From a virus: 31,081 nt of DNA. The translations under genes and the position numbers were made by a program. The notes beneath the pieces are model-generated. The model did no database searches. It worked only from the letters and a program-made list of their open reading frames with translations, and was not told the DNA's origin. Shown one piece after another: positions 7,315 to 13,840 of the stretch (position 1 is its first letter; each line of letters opens with the position of its first letter). The DNA is taken from positions 1 through 31,081 of IMG/VR virus record IMGVR_UViG_3300031673_000319, one strand, 5' to 3'.

Positions 7315-8550
7315 ATGGCAACAATCGACGAAGTAAAGTCTCTCGTTGAAGAGCTAGGCCGGACGTTCGAGGTTTTCAAGGTCAAGAACGATGAAGAACT
7401 AAGACAGATCAAGGCCAGTGGTCACGCGGACCCGCTCTTGACTGCAGAAGTCGAGAGAATCAATGCAGAGATAACCGAAATATCCATCATGAAACGGCAG
7501 CTTGAGGCCGTCGAAACGGCGGTCGCGCGGGGAGTATTGCCCGGCGGAGGACGTTCAGAAATCGACGGAGTGAAGGCCGAGCATAGGGCAGCCTTTGAGA
7601 AATGGTTCAGGAAAGGCGGAGAGGTTCAGTTGGCGGCTGTCAGGCAGCTTCAGATTCAGGCCGGCCTTTCCACTCTCTCTGACCCCGATGGTGGGTATCT
7701 GATTGCCCCCCCGGAGTTCGATCAGGCCATTGACCGTGTGGCGGGAACGCTGTCTGCAATGAGACGACTCTGCACCGTCAGAACAATCGGCACCGATACC
7801 TATAAGAAGCTCGTCAATCAGGGCGGGTCTACTTCCGGGTGGGTGGCCGAGAAGGAAACCCGTGCCGAAACCGACACTCCCGTTCTGAAAGAAATCGCCA
7901 TCAATCAGAAAGAGGTCTATGCGATGCCTGGTTGCACGCAGGTTTCTCTTGATGATTCAGTTATTGATCTTGCGTCATGGCTGGCCGATGAAGTCACTGT
8001 TGAGTTTGCGGAAGAGGAAGGCGATGCGTTCATCAACGGCAATGGTGTCGAGAAACCCCATGGAATCGCGGCTTACTCTTTCGTCGCCGACTCCTCCTAC
8101 GCTTTCGGGAAGGTCGGATATGTTGCCAGCGGTCATGCAAGTCTGATTAACAACGTCGACAAGCTGATGGATGTCACCACGGCGCTGAAATCCATTTACC
8201 TCAACGGAGCTTCGTGGCTGATGACTCGCGCAACGATGGGCAAAATCCGGCAGTTGAAGAACGGCGAGGGCGATTACATCTGGAGAGCCGGTTTGGAAGC
8301 GGGCGCACCTAACACCCTGTTTGGTTATCCGGTTGATACGGACGACAATCTGGATGCAATCGGTGCAGGGAAGTACCCGGTGTTCTTCGCCAACTGGAAG
8401 AGGGCCTATCTGATTCTGGATCGGCTTGGGATAAGGATTCTGAGAGACCCCTATACGAGTAAGGGAAATGTATTATTCTACACAACTAAGCGAGTTGGTG
8501 GAGGAATTGTCATGTACGAGGCCATAAAATGCCTCAAAGTTTCGGCTTAG
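7315..8550 (+). CDS. Major capsid protein, HK97 fold
   Basis: This 411-residue protein builds the icosahedral head. Residues 1 to about 100 form a charged helical region matching the delta/scaffold domain that the protease removes. The mature part begins around SDPDGGYLIAPPEF (near residue 120), a classic HK97-type landmark. It continues with the E-loop and spine region (VRTIGTDTYKKLVNQGGSTSGWVAEKE, given here only as position about 160-185) and the P-domain helix around DEVTVEFAEEEGDAFINGNG. Length and position after portal and protease agree. A strong AGGAGG precedes the start. Confidence 0.95.
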   Translation: MATIDEVKSLVEELGRTFEVFKVKNDEELRQIKASGHADPLLTAEVERINAEITEISIMKRQLEAVETAVARGVLPGGGRSEIDGVKAEHRAAFEKWFRKGGEVQLAAVRQLQIQAGLSTLSDPDGGYLIAPPEFDQAIDRVAGTLSAMRRLCTVRTIGTDTYKKLVNQGGSTSGWVAEKETRAETDTPVLKEIAINQKEVYAMPGCTQVSLDDSVIDLASWLADEVTVEFAEEEGDAFINGNGVEKPHGIAAYSFVADSSYAFGKVGYVASGHASLINNVDKLMDVTTALKSIYLNGASWLMTRATMGKIRQLKNGEGDYIWRAGLEAGAPNTLFGYPVDTDDNLDAIGAGKYPVFFANWKRAYLILDRLGIRILRDPYTSKGNVLFYTTKRVGGGIVMYEAIKCLKVSA

Positions 8551-8562
8551 AAAGGATTGTGA

Positions 8563-9327
8563 ATGGATCGCTTAACGCCACAGAATGATCGCAAGTGTAC
8601 CATCGCCGGATGCGAAAACCACGGGAACATTCGACACGGTTTCTGCAATCTGCATTATCGGAGATGGAGAAGGCACGGAGATCCGCTCGGTGGCGGTCCT
8701 TTGCAAGATCGGGAGAAATGGGGTTCACCCGTGACCGAAAAACCCGAAAGGCAATGCTCGGTCGCGGGTTGCACTCGAACCCTGTTGGCTCAAGGACTTT
8801 GTTCGGCCCATTACGGACGTTGGACTAAATATGGAGACCCTCTCGGGGGTGGCCCCGATAGAAAACCGGCGTCAGAACAGGGAAGAAAAAAGTGTTCATC
8901 GTCCGGTTGCGAAAAACACGCAACGACGAGGGGATTTTGTTGCGGGCATTATGCGCGGTTTATGAAAGGTGGGGATACCACGACACCCCTTACCAGGCAA
9001 AACATAAACAAGGCACAGTGCATGAGCAACGGGTACTTATTTTACACCGACCAAACGCACCCTTTGGCGAGCAAACGCGGAAAGGTTCTACTCCACAGGG
9101 TTGTGATGTCGGAAAAATTAGGGCGACTGGTTAGGGAAAACGAGATTGTCCATCATATTAACGGGGATAGGGCCGACAATAGGCCGGAAAACCTGGAACT
9201 ATTCGTTAGTGGACATCCCTCCGGTCAACGACCAGAAGACCTCGTAGCATGGGCGTATGAAATCATCGCCCTCTATGGGGACGAAATCAAACCAAAGCTG
9301 CGCTTAGTCGCGGCACAGAATCAATAG
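8563..9327 (+). CDS. HNH endonuclease with three tandem zinc fingers
   Basis: A 254-residue endonuclease unrelated in its N-terminal part to the two HNH genes upstream. It has three tandem finger-like units, the first C12-x4-C17-x10-C28-x2-H31, each followed by RW.[RK].GDP or a variant. The first two end in the identical linker GDPLGGGP. A C-terminal HNH_3-type nuclease follows: LLHRVVMSEKLGR, then IVHHINGDRADNRPENLELF with the catalytic His-His and Asn. The fingers probably choose the target. It lies 12 bases after the capsid gene and is the third free-standing HNH gene in 4.4 kb. Confidence 0.92.
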   Translation: MDRLTPQNDRKCTIAGCENHGNIRHGFCNLHYRRWRRHGDPLGGGPLQDREKWGSPVTEKPERQCSVAGCTRTLLAQGLCSAHYGRWTKYGDPLGGGPDRKPASEQGRKKCSSSGCEKHATTRGFCCGHYARFMKGGDTTTPLTRQNINKAQCMSNGYLFYTDQTHPLASKRGKVLLHRVVMSEKLGRLVRENEIVHHINGDRADNRPENLELFVSGHPSGQRPEDLVAWAYEIIALYGDEIKPKLRLVAAQNQ

Positions 9328-9340
9328 GAGGTAAAAGACC

Positions 9341-9814
9341 ATGAAGGATTTACACAGCAAAATTTCGGTTGTGCAGGCCATTGCGCCGAAAACATACAGC
9401 ACCGGGATTTCCGGCACGGCTGATGTTGATCTCCAGGGATATAACTCCTGCGAAATCGAGATCACCTTTGGCGATCATGCCGACACGCTCAGTGCGGCGG
9501 TTGACTTTGATGTGACGCTCCACGACTCCCCGGACACTGCCGGTGTTCATGGAGACTGGACGGATGTAGCGGCGGCAGGTCTTTTGGGCTGCATGGATGA
9601 CTACCCATCAAGCGGGATCATCCTGCATGTCGAGGATGATGCCGACACGAATCAGGTTTACAGGATCGGCTATGTCGGTGGCGAGCGGTTCATTAAACTC
9701 GACGTGGCAACGAATGGTACGCACGCAACCGGCACCATCATCGGCGTGAATGTGATTAAGGGCGACCCCGAGTTAGCACCAGTTGCAGACACCGTTCCGA
9801 CGATGCCTGCTTAA
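9341..9814 (+). CDS. Virion structural protein candidate (after capsid)
   Basis: A 157-residue, mostly beta-type protein with an AGGAGG ribosome site 9 bases upstream. It begins MKDLHSKISVVQAIAP and has the segment VDLQGYNSCEIEITFGDHAD near residue 30. That pattern is common in uncharacterised phage proteins encoded close to the capsid gene. A role as capsid decoration or stabilisation protein is inferred from position and composition only. It ends before a 87-base gap that carries two hairpins. Confidence 0.6.
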   Translation: MKDLHSKISVVQAIAPKTYSTGISGTADVDLQGYNSCEIEITFGDHADTLSAAVDFDVTLHDSPDTAGVHGDWTDVAAAGLLGCMDDYPSSGIILHVEDDADTNQVYRIGYVGGERFIKLDVATNGTHATGTIIGVNVIKGDPELAPVADTVPTMPA

Positions 9815-9819
9815 TTTAT

Positions 9820-9873
9820 TAACCCATCCCCTTTAGTGGGGTAGTCCGGGCGGGGTTATCCTGCCCCGTCCGG
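9820..9873 (+). repeat. Post-gene motif copy 1 with hairpins
   Basis: TAACCCATCCCCTTTAG at 9820-9836 is a degenerate version of the motif found after the next two structural genes. It is followed by a strong stem: CCGGGCGGGG at 9846-9855 pairs with CCCCGTCCGG at 9864-9873 with one G-T wobble. No T run follows, so it is not a typical intrinsic terminator. Confidence 0.5.
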
Positions 9874-9901
9874 GCGCAACCAATGGAAAAGGAGAAATAA
9901 A

Positions 9902-10870
9902 ATGAGCTACATTCCTAAAGTTTACAGAGACAGCGGCGGGGATCGCCAAGTAATCGCGGCGGGCGGAATCCTCAGAATGGAACCAGGTTCAATGGTTCAG
10001 TACGCAAACCCGACCGGCGCAGCGGATTATTACGTTGACGGGAATGTCTCCGCAACCGGAGAGGGGACGATTGACTCCCCGTACCTGACCCTTGCTGAAG
10101 CAATCACGGCCAGCAATTCCAGCATTGACGACGACACTACAAGATGGTGGGCGCGGAGAAACCGGATTTTTGTCATGGGCGATCAGGAGATCACTGAAAA
10201 CCTAACCATCTTTCCTGAAAAATGCGACGTTATCGGTCTTGGATTCGATATCGAGGCCATGCCAAGAATAACCGGAACCCATATCATTGCAGCTTGGGCG
10301 ACAGGCAAGGCATACGGAACCCGGTTCTTCAACTGTGGATTCATGAACAACGCCGCAGGCCCCACAGTTCATCTGGTAACAGATGAAATGGCGGTCGAGT
10401 TCCATGGATGTCTCTTCTGGCCAAAGGTAACTGGCTCAACGCATTGCATTCTGCTCGAAGATGATAATCGTGCGTTCAAGATGATTGGCTGTCGGGTTAT
10501 GGAACACGCCGCCGCTCCGGGTACCGGCATTTTTGCCGAAGGCATTAAGGTGTCAGGAACCGGGCAGCACGACATGGTTATTCGTGACAATTTCATCCGA
10601 GCTACTGAAGGAATCCATATTGAGGCTGGCACGGGTGGATATAACGGGCTTATTGTCAACAATATCATCCACGCCACGGCTTATGTGATCAATGATGCTT
10701 CCAAGCTCTGGTACGTCATCGACAATCGGCTGATCACGGATGTGGATACCGACACAGACCCGGCATCCGGTATTGTCTGTAAGGAAGAGTATGCATGCGG
10801 AAACATCATAACTGGTAGCGGGACTGAAGGCAACGCCGATACCTTCCCGTGGGCAAGGGTAGCGACCTAA
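9902..10870 (+). CDS. Right-handed beta-helix (pectate-lyase-like) structural protein
   Basis: A 322-residue protein whose N-terminal 30 residues (SYIPKVYRDSGGDRQVIAAGG) look like a virion-attachment peptide. From about residue 40 it has the DYYVDGNVSATGEGTIDSPYLTLAEAI pattern that opens parallel beta-helix domains. Repeated short strands with Asn and Gly turns follow (IRDNFIRATEGIHIEAG, LIVNNIIHATAYVI, YVIDNRLI). Such folds occur in phage decoration and adhesion proteins. No catalytic pectate-lyase motif is evident, so binding rather than cleavage is more likely. A GGAG ribosome site precedes it. Confidence 0.7.
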   Translation: MSYIPKVYRDSGGDRQVIAAGGILRMEPGSMVQYANPTGAADYYVDGNVSATGEGTIDSPYLTLAEAITASNSSIDDDTTRWWARRNRIFVMGDQEITENLTIFPEKCDVIGLGFDIEAMPRITGTHIIAAWATGKAYGTRFFNCGFMNNAAGPTVHLVTDEMAVEFHGCLFWPKVTGSTHCILLEDDNRAFKMIGCRVMEHAAAPGTGIFAEGIKVSGTGQHDMVIRDNFIRATEGIHIEAGTGGYNGLIVNNIIHATAYVINDASKLWYVIDNRLITDVDTDTDPASGIVCKEEYACGNIITGSGTEGNADTFPWARVAT

Positions 10871-10910
10871 CCTAACCCCTTCTCAGGCGGGTGTCTCCAT
10901 GAGCCCGCCT
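10868..10910 (+). repeat. Post-gene motif copy 2 with hairpin
   Basis: TAACCTAACCCCTTCTCAG (the first TAA is the stop of the beta-helix gene) is identical over 19 bases to the copy after the gene ending at 11716. It runs into a 7-bp stem, AGGCGGG at 10885-10891 with CCCGCCT at 10904-10910. The loop holds CATGA, which could pair with TCATG at 10911-10915. Confidence 0.6.
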
Positions 10911-10926
10911 TCATGAGGACAGAGAT

Positions 10927-11088
10927 ATGGCTTATCAAAAGGGACCGCTGAATTATCAGAAATCGACGGAGGACTTGCCCACCGATCTTCAGGCGGGGGC
11001 AAGGATGAAATATACGGACACCGGGGAACGGCTCATCTTCGACGGCGAAGGCTGGATTGAGGACCCGCCGGAACCCGAAACAGAATAA
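10927..11088 (+). CDS. Small hypothetical structural protein (53 aa)
   Basis: A 53-codon ORF fits between two structural genes, with GAGG about 9 bases before its ATG. The product is hydrophilic and acidic at its C terminus (EGWIEDPPEPETE). The middle TDTGERLIFDGEGWIED looks like the short beta-hairpin peptide often seen in phage virion accessory proteins (a fragment asking to be displayed or to attach to another subunit). I do not recognise a family. The next gene starts 16 bases downstream. Confidence 0.6.
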   Translation: MAYQKGPLNYQKSTEDLPTDLQAGARMKYTDTGERLIFDGEGWIEDPPEPETE

Positions 11089-11104
11089 AAGGGAGGACTT
11101 TGAA

Positions 11105-11716
11105 ATGTATCTGAGAATCGGACGAAACACCCCTGCTTCGGCAGGGAGCAACGCCCCCCGGGGTGATCAGCTCGGCGGTCTTGTCGTATCGGGAGGAGAA
11201 TATCAGGATTCCATGCTCGGCGGTGAAATGTTTTTTGCCAACGCCCTGGACATGGAAGTTGCGCTCTATTCTGCCACCACTGCAATCGGATTGATTGTAT
11301 ATAACCCGCTTACCAGTGGCGTAAACATGGTGCCGTATTTGTGGGGCGTTCAGGTTTATGCGGCATCGATAGCCATGACCGGCATGGTGATTGCGATCAA
11401 TAGCCAACCAACAGATCCAACGGGTCTTACGGCAGCGCCATTGAGAGGCAAATGTCTATTGACAGGCAGCACGGGCTTGGCAGTCGGGAAATGCTCAGCA
11501 TATAGTGCCGCGACCATTATCGCGCCCGTTCTGGTGTGGCCGTTATTCGTTAATACGGTAACGATAGGAATTGTCGGTACTTACAAGACCGATGGCGATC
11601 TAAAAGGCGCCTTTGGTTTTGCACCCGGAACTTGCTGCGTTATGGGTGCTTTGGCCGCAGCCGGTGTAAACGTAAACCTCGCTCTGACCTGGAAAGAAGT
11701 TCCGGTCGGTCTGTAA
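11105..11716 (+). CDS. Virion structural protein candidate (203 aa)
   Basis: The 203-residue product begins MYLRIGRNTPASAG; a GGGAGG ribosome site lies 8 bases upstream. It is rich in Gly, Ala, Val and Thr, with many short strands and a central VYAASIAMTGMVIAINSQPTDPTG region, consistent with a jelly-roll or Ig-like virion protein. It keeps the pattern seen in uncharacterised phage proteins near capsid genes (a LGGEMFFANALDMEV segment around residue 38). A head decoration or fibre-anchor role is possible; position is the only support. In-frame codons before 11105 lack a ribosome site and overlap the preceding ORF. Confidence 0.55.
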   Translation: MYLRIGRNTPASAGSNAPRGDQLGGLVVSGGEYQDSMLGGEMFFANALDMEVALYSATTAIGLIVYNPLTSGVNMVPYLWGVQVYAASIAMTGMVIAINSQPTDPTGLTAAPLRGKCLLTGSTGLAVGKCSAYSAATIIAPVLVWPLFVNTVTIGIVGTYKTDGDLKGAFGFAPGTCCVMGALAAAGVNVNLALTWKEVPVGL

Positions 11717-11760
11717 CCTAACCCCTTCTCAGCCGGGGTGGGCACTTGACGCCCCGGCTT
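11714..11760 (+). repeat. Post-gene motif copy 3 with hairpin
   Basis: TAACCTAACCCCTTCTCAG at 11715-11733 repeats copy 2 exactly. It leads into a perfect 8-bp stem, AGCCGGGG at 11732-11739 with CCCCGGCT at 11753-11760. The loop contains CACTTG (11744-11749), complementary to CAAGTG at 11763-11768, so an H-type pseudoknot can form. Confidence 0.6.
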
Positions 11761-11762
11761 AA

Positions 11763-11855
11763 CAAGTGGCAGGACGGGCCAGGGATGCGCGAACATCCCA
11801 CCTGAAGGGTAACAGGTTCAGCCCGCCCCCGTAACGGGTAACATAAAAAAGGGGG
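11763..11855 (+). promoter_or_regulatory. Structured RNA candidate upstream of lysis genes
   Basis: The gap before the holin candidate can fold as a three-way junction. The outer stem CGGGC 11775-11779 pairs with GCCCG 11821-11825. It encloses hairpin GGGATG 11782-11787 / CATCCC 11794-11799 and hairpin ACCTG 11800-11804 / CAGGT 11813-11817. A fourth short hairpin CCCG/CGGG lies at 11828-11838. A CCCCC run at 11826-11830 could pair with the GGGGG (11851-11855) of the ribosome site for 11863. No known riboswitch class was recognised. Confidence 0.4.
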
Positions 11856-11862
11856 TAAGGCA

Positions 11863-12075
11863 ATGGGAGACGGGATAAGCAGGGAGACATTTGACGGGAT
11901 GGATGTGGATAGCAAACTCGGCGTTCTGTTTGACTATGTGAGAGACAATCACACCTGTTTCATTGATCTACGGGACAAGATGAGCAAACGGAAACGATTC
12001 GATACGGTTATGTCGGGCCTTGGCGGGATGTTCGGCGGGGCGGCGACGTTTTTGGGGATCAAGTGGAGTGGGTGA
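11863..12075 (+). CDS. Holin-like small membrane protein (XhlA-like pattern)
   Basis: A 70-residue protein with a charged N-terminal helix (DVDSKLGVLFDYVRDNH) and one hydrophobic C-terminal segment, about residues 48-67 (VMSGLGGMFGGAATFLGIKW), preceded by SKRKRF. This layout matches haemolysin XhlA-like phage proteins: cytoplasmic amphipathic domain, basic stop-transfer, single C-terminal anchor. It lies one base upstream of the lysozyme gene, the classic holin position. It would form or regulate the membrane lesion that releases the endolysin. The GGGGG ribosome site is good and could be masked by upstream RNA pairing. Confidence 0.65.
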   Translation: MGDGISRETFDGMDVDSKLGVLFDYVRDNHTCFIDLRDKMSKRKRFDTVMSGLGGMFGGAATFLGIKWSG

Positions 12076-12076
12076 G

Positions 12077-12553
12077 ATGCTGATGCTCAGAGAAATGCTG
12101 AAACGTCATGAAGGCTTAAGTCTCAAGCCTTACCTCTGCTCTCGCGTCCACATGACGATAGGATGGGGCTGGAATCTGGACGCCCACGCCCTGCCGGTTG
12201 ATATAGCGGCGTGTCTGCGGGTCACGGGGTCAATCACGGAGGCCATGGCGGAACGGCTCCTGAATATATCGATCACGAACGCAACCGATGACTGCCGGGC
12301 CATATATCCCGGTTTCGACAAACTCAGCGAGCCCCGGCGCTTCGGCCTTATCGACTTCATGTTTAACCTGGGTGTGACGAAGATACTGCACAAATTTCCG
12401 GCTTTCTATTCCGCGGCATGTCATCACGATTGGAACCGAGCAGCAGACGAGATGCAGTACACGGATGGACTTAAAAAAGACCAACTATCCGACTACTGGA
12501 AACAGACAAAGGGACGGGCGGTAGAAATAGTTGGAATGATTAGAGAGGGGTAA
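12077..12553 (+). CDS. Endolysin, T4-type lysozyme (GH24)
   Basis: A 158-residue muramidase that cuts the glycan strands of peptidoglycan at the end of infection. The family motif is clear in MLKRHEGLSLKPYL and TIGWGWN. The catalytic Glu is E12 and the Thr is T27. The residue nine positions after the Glu, normally Asp, is C21, giving E-8aa-C-5aa-T. Cys at this site is known in some natural endolysins and in active T4 lysozyme variants, so activity is expected. There is no signal peptide, so it needs the adjacent holin candidate. Longer in-frame starts upstream overlap the holin gene and lack family similarity; GGAG lies before the chosen ATG. Confidence 0.92.
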   Translation: MLMLREMLKRHEGLSLKPYLCSRVHMTIGWGWNLDAHALPVDIAACLRVTGSITEAMAERLLNISITNATDDCRAIYPGFDKLSEPRRFGLIDFMFNLGVTKILHKFPAFYSAACHHDWNRAADEMQYTDGLKKDQLSDYWKQTKGRAVEIVGMIREG

Positions 12554-12556
12554 GAA

Positions 12557-13297
12557 ATGAAAAAGCTACTTGCAATCCTAACAGTCGTACTATTCCTGGC
12601 ACTGCCGGTTTGGGCGGAGGATAAAGACGATCCGAAGCCTGACAAAGCCAAGTGTCCGGGAACCCCTATGCAAAGCGATTGCCTGACCTGCCATACCCTA
12701 TTGGGTAACAAGATGGTGTTGAAAGAGTTCCCTCCCGACGCATGGCGGACCTATCCGACCAATGTTCCAATGAGGGTGATCAGTGATGTTGGCCGTTTCG
12801 TTCTGACCGATATTGATTCACGGGGCATTTCTGAGTTCTTCGCATACCTGAATCGCCACGGAATCAAAAAGGCTGTGATTGAGCTCCATTCCCCAGGCGG
12901 AAGTCTATTCGACGCCCAGAGGATCGTCAACATAATCAAGGAATGGCAATCAGGCGGCGGCACGGTAGAAACCCGGCTTTACGGAATGGCGTTTTCTGCG
13001 GGATTCTATATTTTCGTATCTGGGGATCATCGCTTAGTTTCTGCCGATTCCGATCTGATGTGGCATGAGCTGTTATCGTTCGAAGGGTTTGGACTCAAAT
13101 TGACTACACCCTCAGACAGTGAGCAATCGGCAAAAATATTGAGGCACCTCCAGGATGTCAGAAATAATTATCTCGTCACGAGGGGCAAACTTACAAAGGC
13201 GGAACTGGATGCCAAGATAAGCCGCCGCCAAGAGTGGTGGATGACGGGCAGGGATGCCGTAGAACTCGGCTTTGCAGACGGGTTTATTGGGAAATAG
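12557..13297 (+). CDS. Exported ClpP/SDH-type serine protease with CXXCH motif
   Basis: The 246-residue protein starts with a clear signal peptide (MKKLLAILTVVLFLALPVWA, cleavage likely after A20). A C-L-T-C-H motif follows at residues 42-46, the pattern used for covalent heme c attachment, with an extra Cys at 33. Residues about 70-246 are a ClpP-like domain: LHSPGGSLFDAQ near 110-121, nucleophile Ser147 in GMAFSAG, and His170 in MWHEL. It parallels the prohead protease (Ser107/His130) but is exported. It lies 3 bases after the lysozyme gene, so it may act in the periplasm during lysis or in host modification. Whether heme is bound is unknown; the CXXC could instead form a disulfide. Confidence 0.8.
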   Translation: MKKLLAILTVVLFLALPVWAEDKDDPKPDKAKCPGTPMQSDCLTCHTLLGNKMVLKEFPPDAWRTYPTNVPMRVISDVGRFVLTDIDSRGISEFFAYLNRHGIKKAVIELHSPGGSLFDAQRIVNIIKEWQSGGGTVETRLYGMAFSAGFYIFVSGDHRLVSADSDLMWHELLSFEGFGLKLTTPSDSEQSAKILRHLQDVRNNYLVTRGKLTKAELDAKISRRQEWWMTGRDAVELGFADGFIGK

Positions 13298-13342
13298 CCA
13301 TGATCGAGCGCGACAGGAGTCTATATTTTCGCAGGGGTTACA

Positions 13343-13780
13343 ATGACAAAGGCATATAACAATCTATTTGTGGAATATTTCCGTGGAGATCCTAAAAGGT
13401 GCCGCTTAACTATGCCCTTGAAGGCGTACAGTGATGTTTTGAGCCGAGACATCGAAGCCCCCATCGGATTTGTCAACGACATGGAATCCGTGCCTATCAT
13501 CAAAGGGACAAACAACGAAAGCGGCGTATGGCATGACTATTTCAGCCGGAGCGATTCAGATCCGGTTGTTGATAAAACCACCTGTGCGAAAATTTATCTT
13601 GAGTTTCAGAAATACTATGATCTTCAGGAAGGTGGATTTTTTAACGCCGTTTGGGACTTTATGCGCCGATGGTTCAAAACAGGCGTGGTTTGGGTAGTTC
13701 CATGTTACTTCCATAAGTACAAAGTCATGGCGACCTATGAGGAGATCATAGCAAATCCTAACCCCTATGGTTCAATGTGA
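13343..13780 (+). CDS. DUF1353-like lysis-module protein
   Basis: A 145-residue protein whose centre, APIGFVNDMESVPIIKG (near residues 39-55) followed by GVWHDYFSRSD, matches the DUF1353 pattern of G-F-x-x-D-x-x-S-V-P and a later H-D-Y. The conserved Asp and His suggest a metal site. DUF1353 proteins are frequent beside phage lysis genes and are suspected peptidase-like enzymes, but no function is proven. A hydrophobic aromatic stretch near the C terminus (FMRRWFKTGVVWVVPCYFHKY) could be a membrane contact. The start follows GCAGGGG. Confidence 0.7.
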   Translation: MTKAYNNLFVEYFRGDPKRCRLTMPLKAYSDVLSRDIEAPIGFVNDMESVPIIKGTNNESGVWHDYFSRSDSDPVVDKTTCAKIYLEFQKYYDLQEGGFFNAVWDFMRRWFKTGVVWVVPCYFHKYKVMATYEEIIANPNPYGSM

Positions 13781-13789
13781 GGTGGCACC

Positions 13790-13840
13790 ATGAAAGTAGT
13801 CCGCCGGATTGAAAAACGAAAAGAACGGGTGAGAAGATGA
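13790..13840 (+). CDS. Tiny basic ORF (16 aa) coupled to next gene
   Basis: Sixteen codons (MKVVRRIEKRKERVRR) lie after a GAGGTGG ribosome site and end in an ATGA overlap with the gene at 13837. Nine of 16 residues are Lys or Arg. It may serve mainly to deliver ribosomes to the next start, or encode a nucleic-acid- or membrane-binding peptide. A similar arrangement recurs at 16013. Confidence 0.4.
   Translation: MKVVRRIEKRKERVRR

Noticed and set aside
4922-9327. HNH genes as parts of group I introns or IscB/omega-RNA elements
   Set aside because: No interrupted host gene, no intron core structure recognised, and none of the proteins has the RuvC/bridge-helix layout of IscB; they sit between intact genes.
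11775-11838. tRNA-like fold with a GGTTCA segment
   Set aside because: There is no 7-bp acceptor stem, no anticodon arm of correct size and no conserved D-arm positions; the fold is a three-way junction instead.
13300-13359. 19-codon ORF (MIERDRSLYFRR...) before the DUF1353-like gene
   Set aside because: No ribosome site and no overlap-based coupling; it runs through the start of the next gene.
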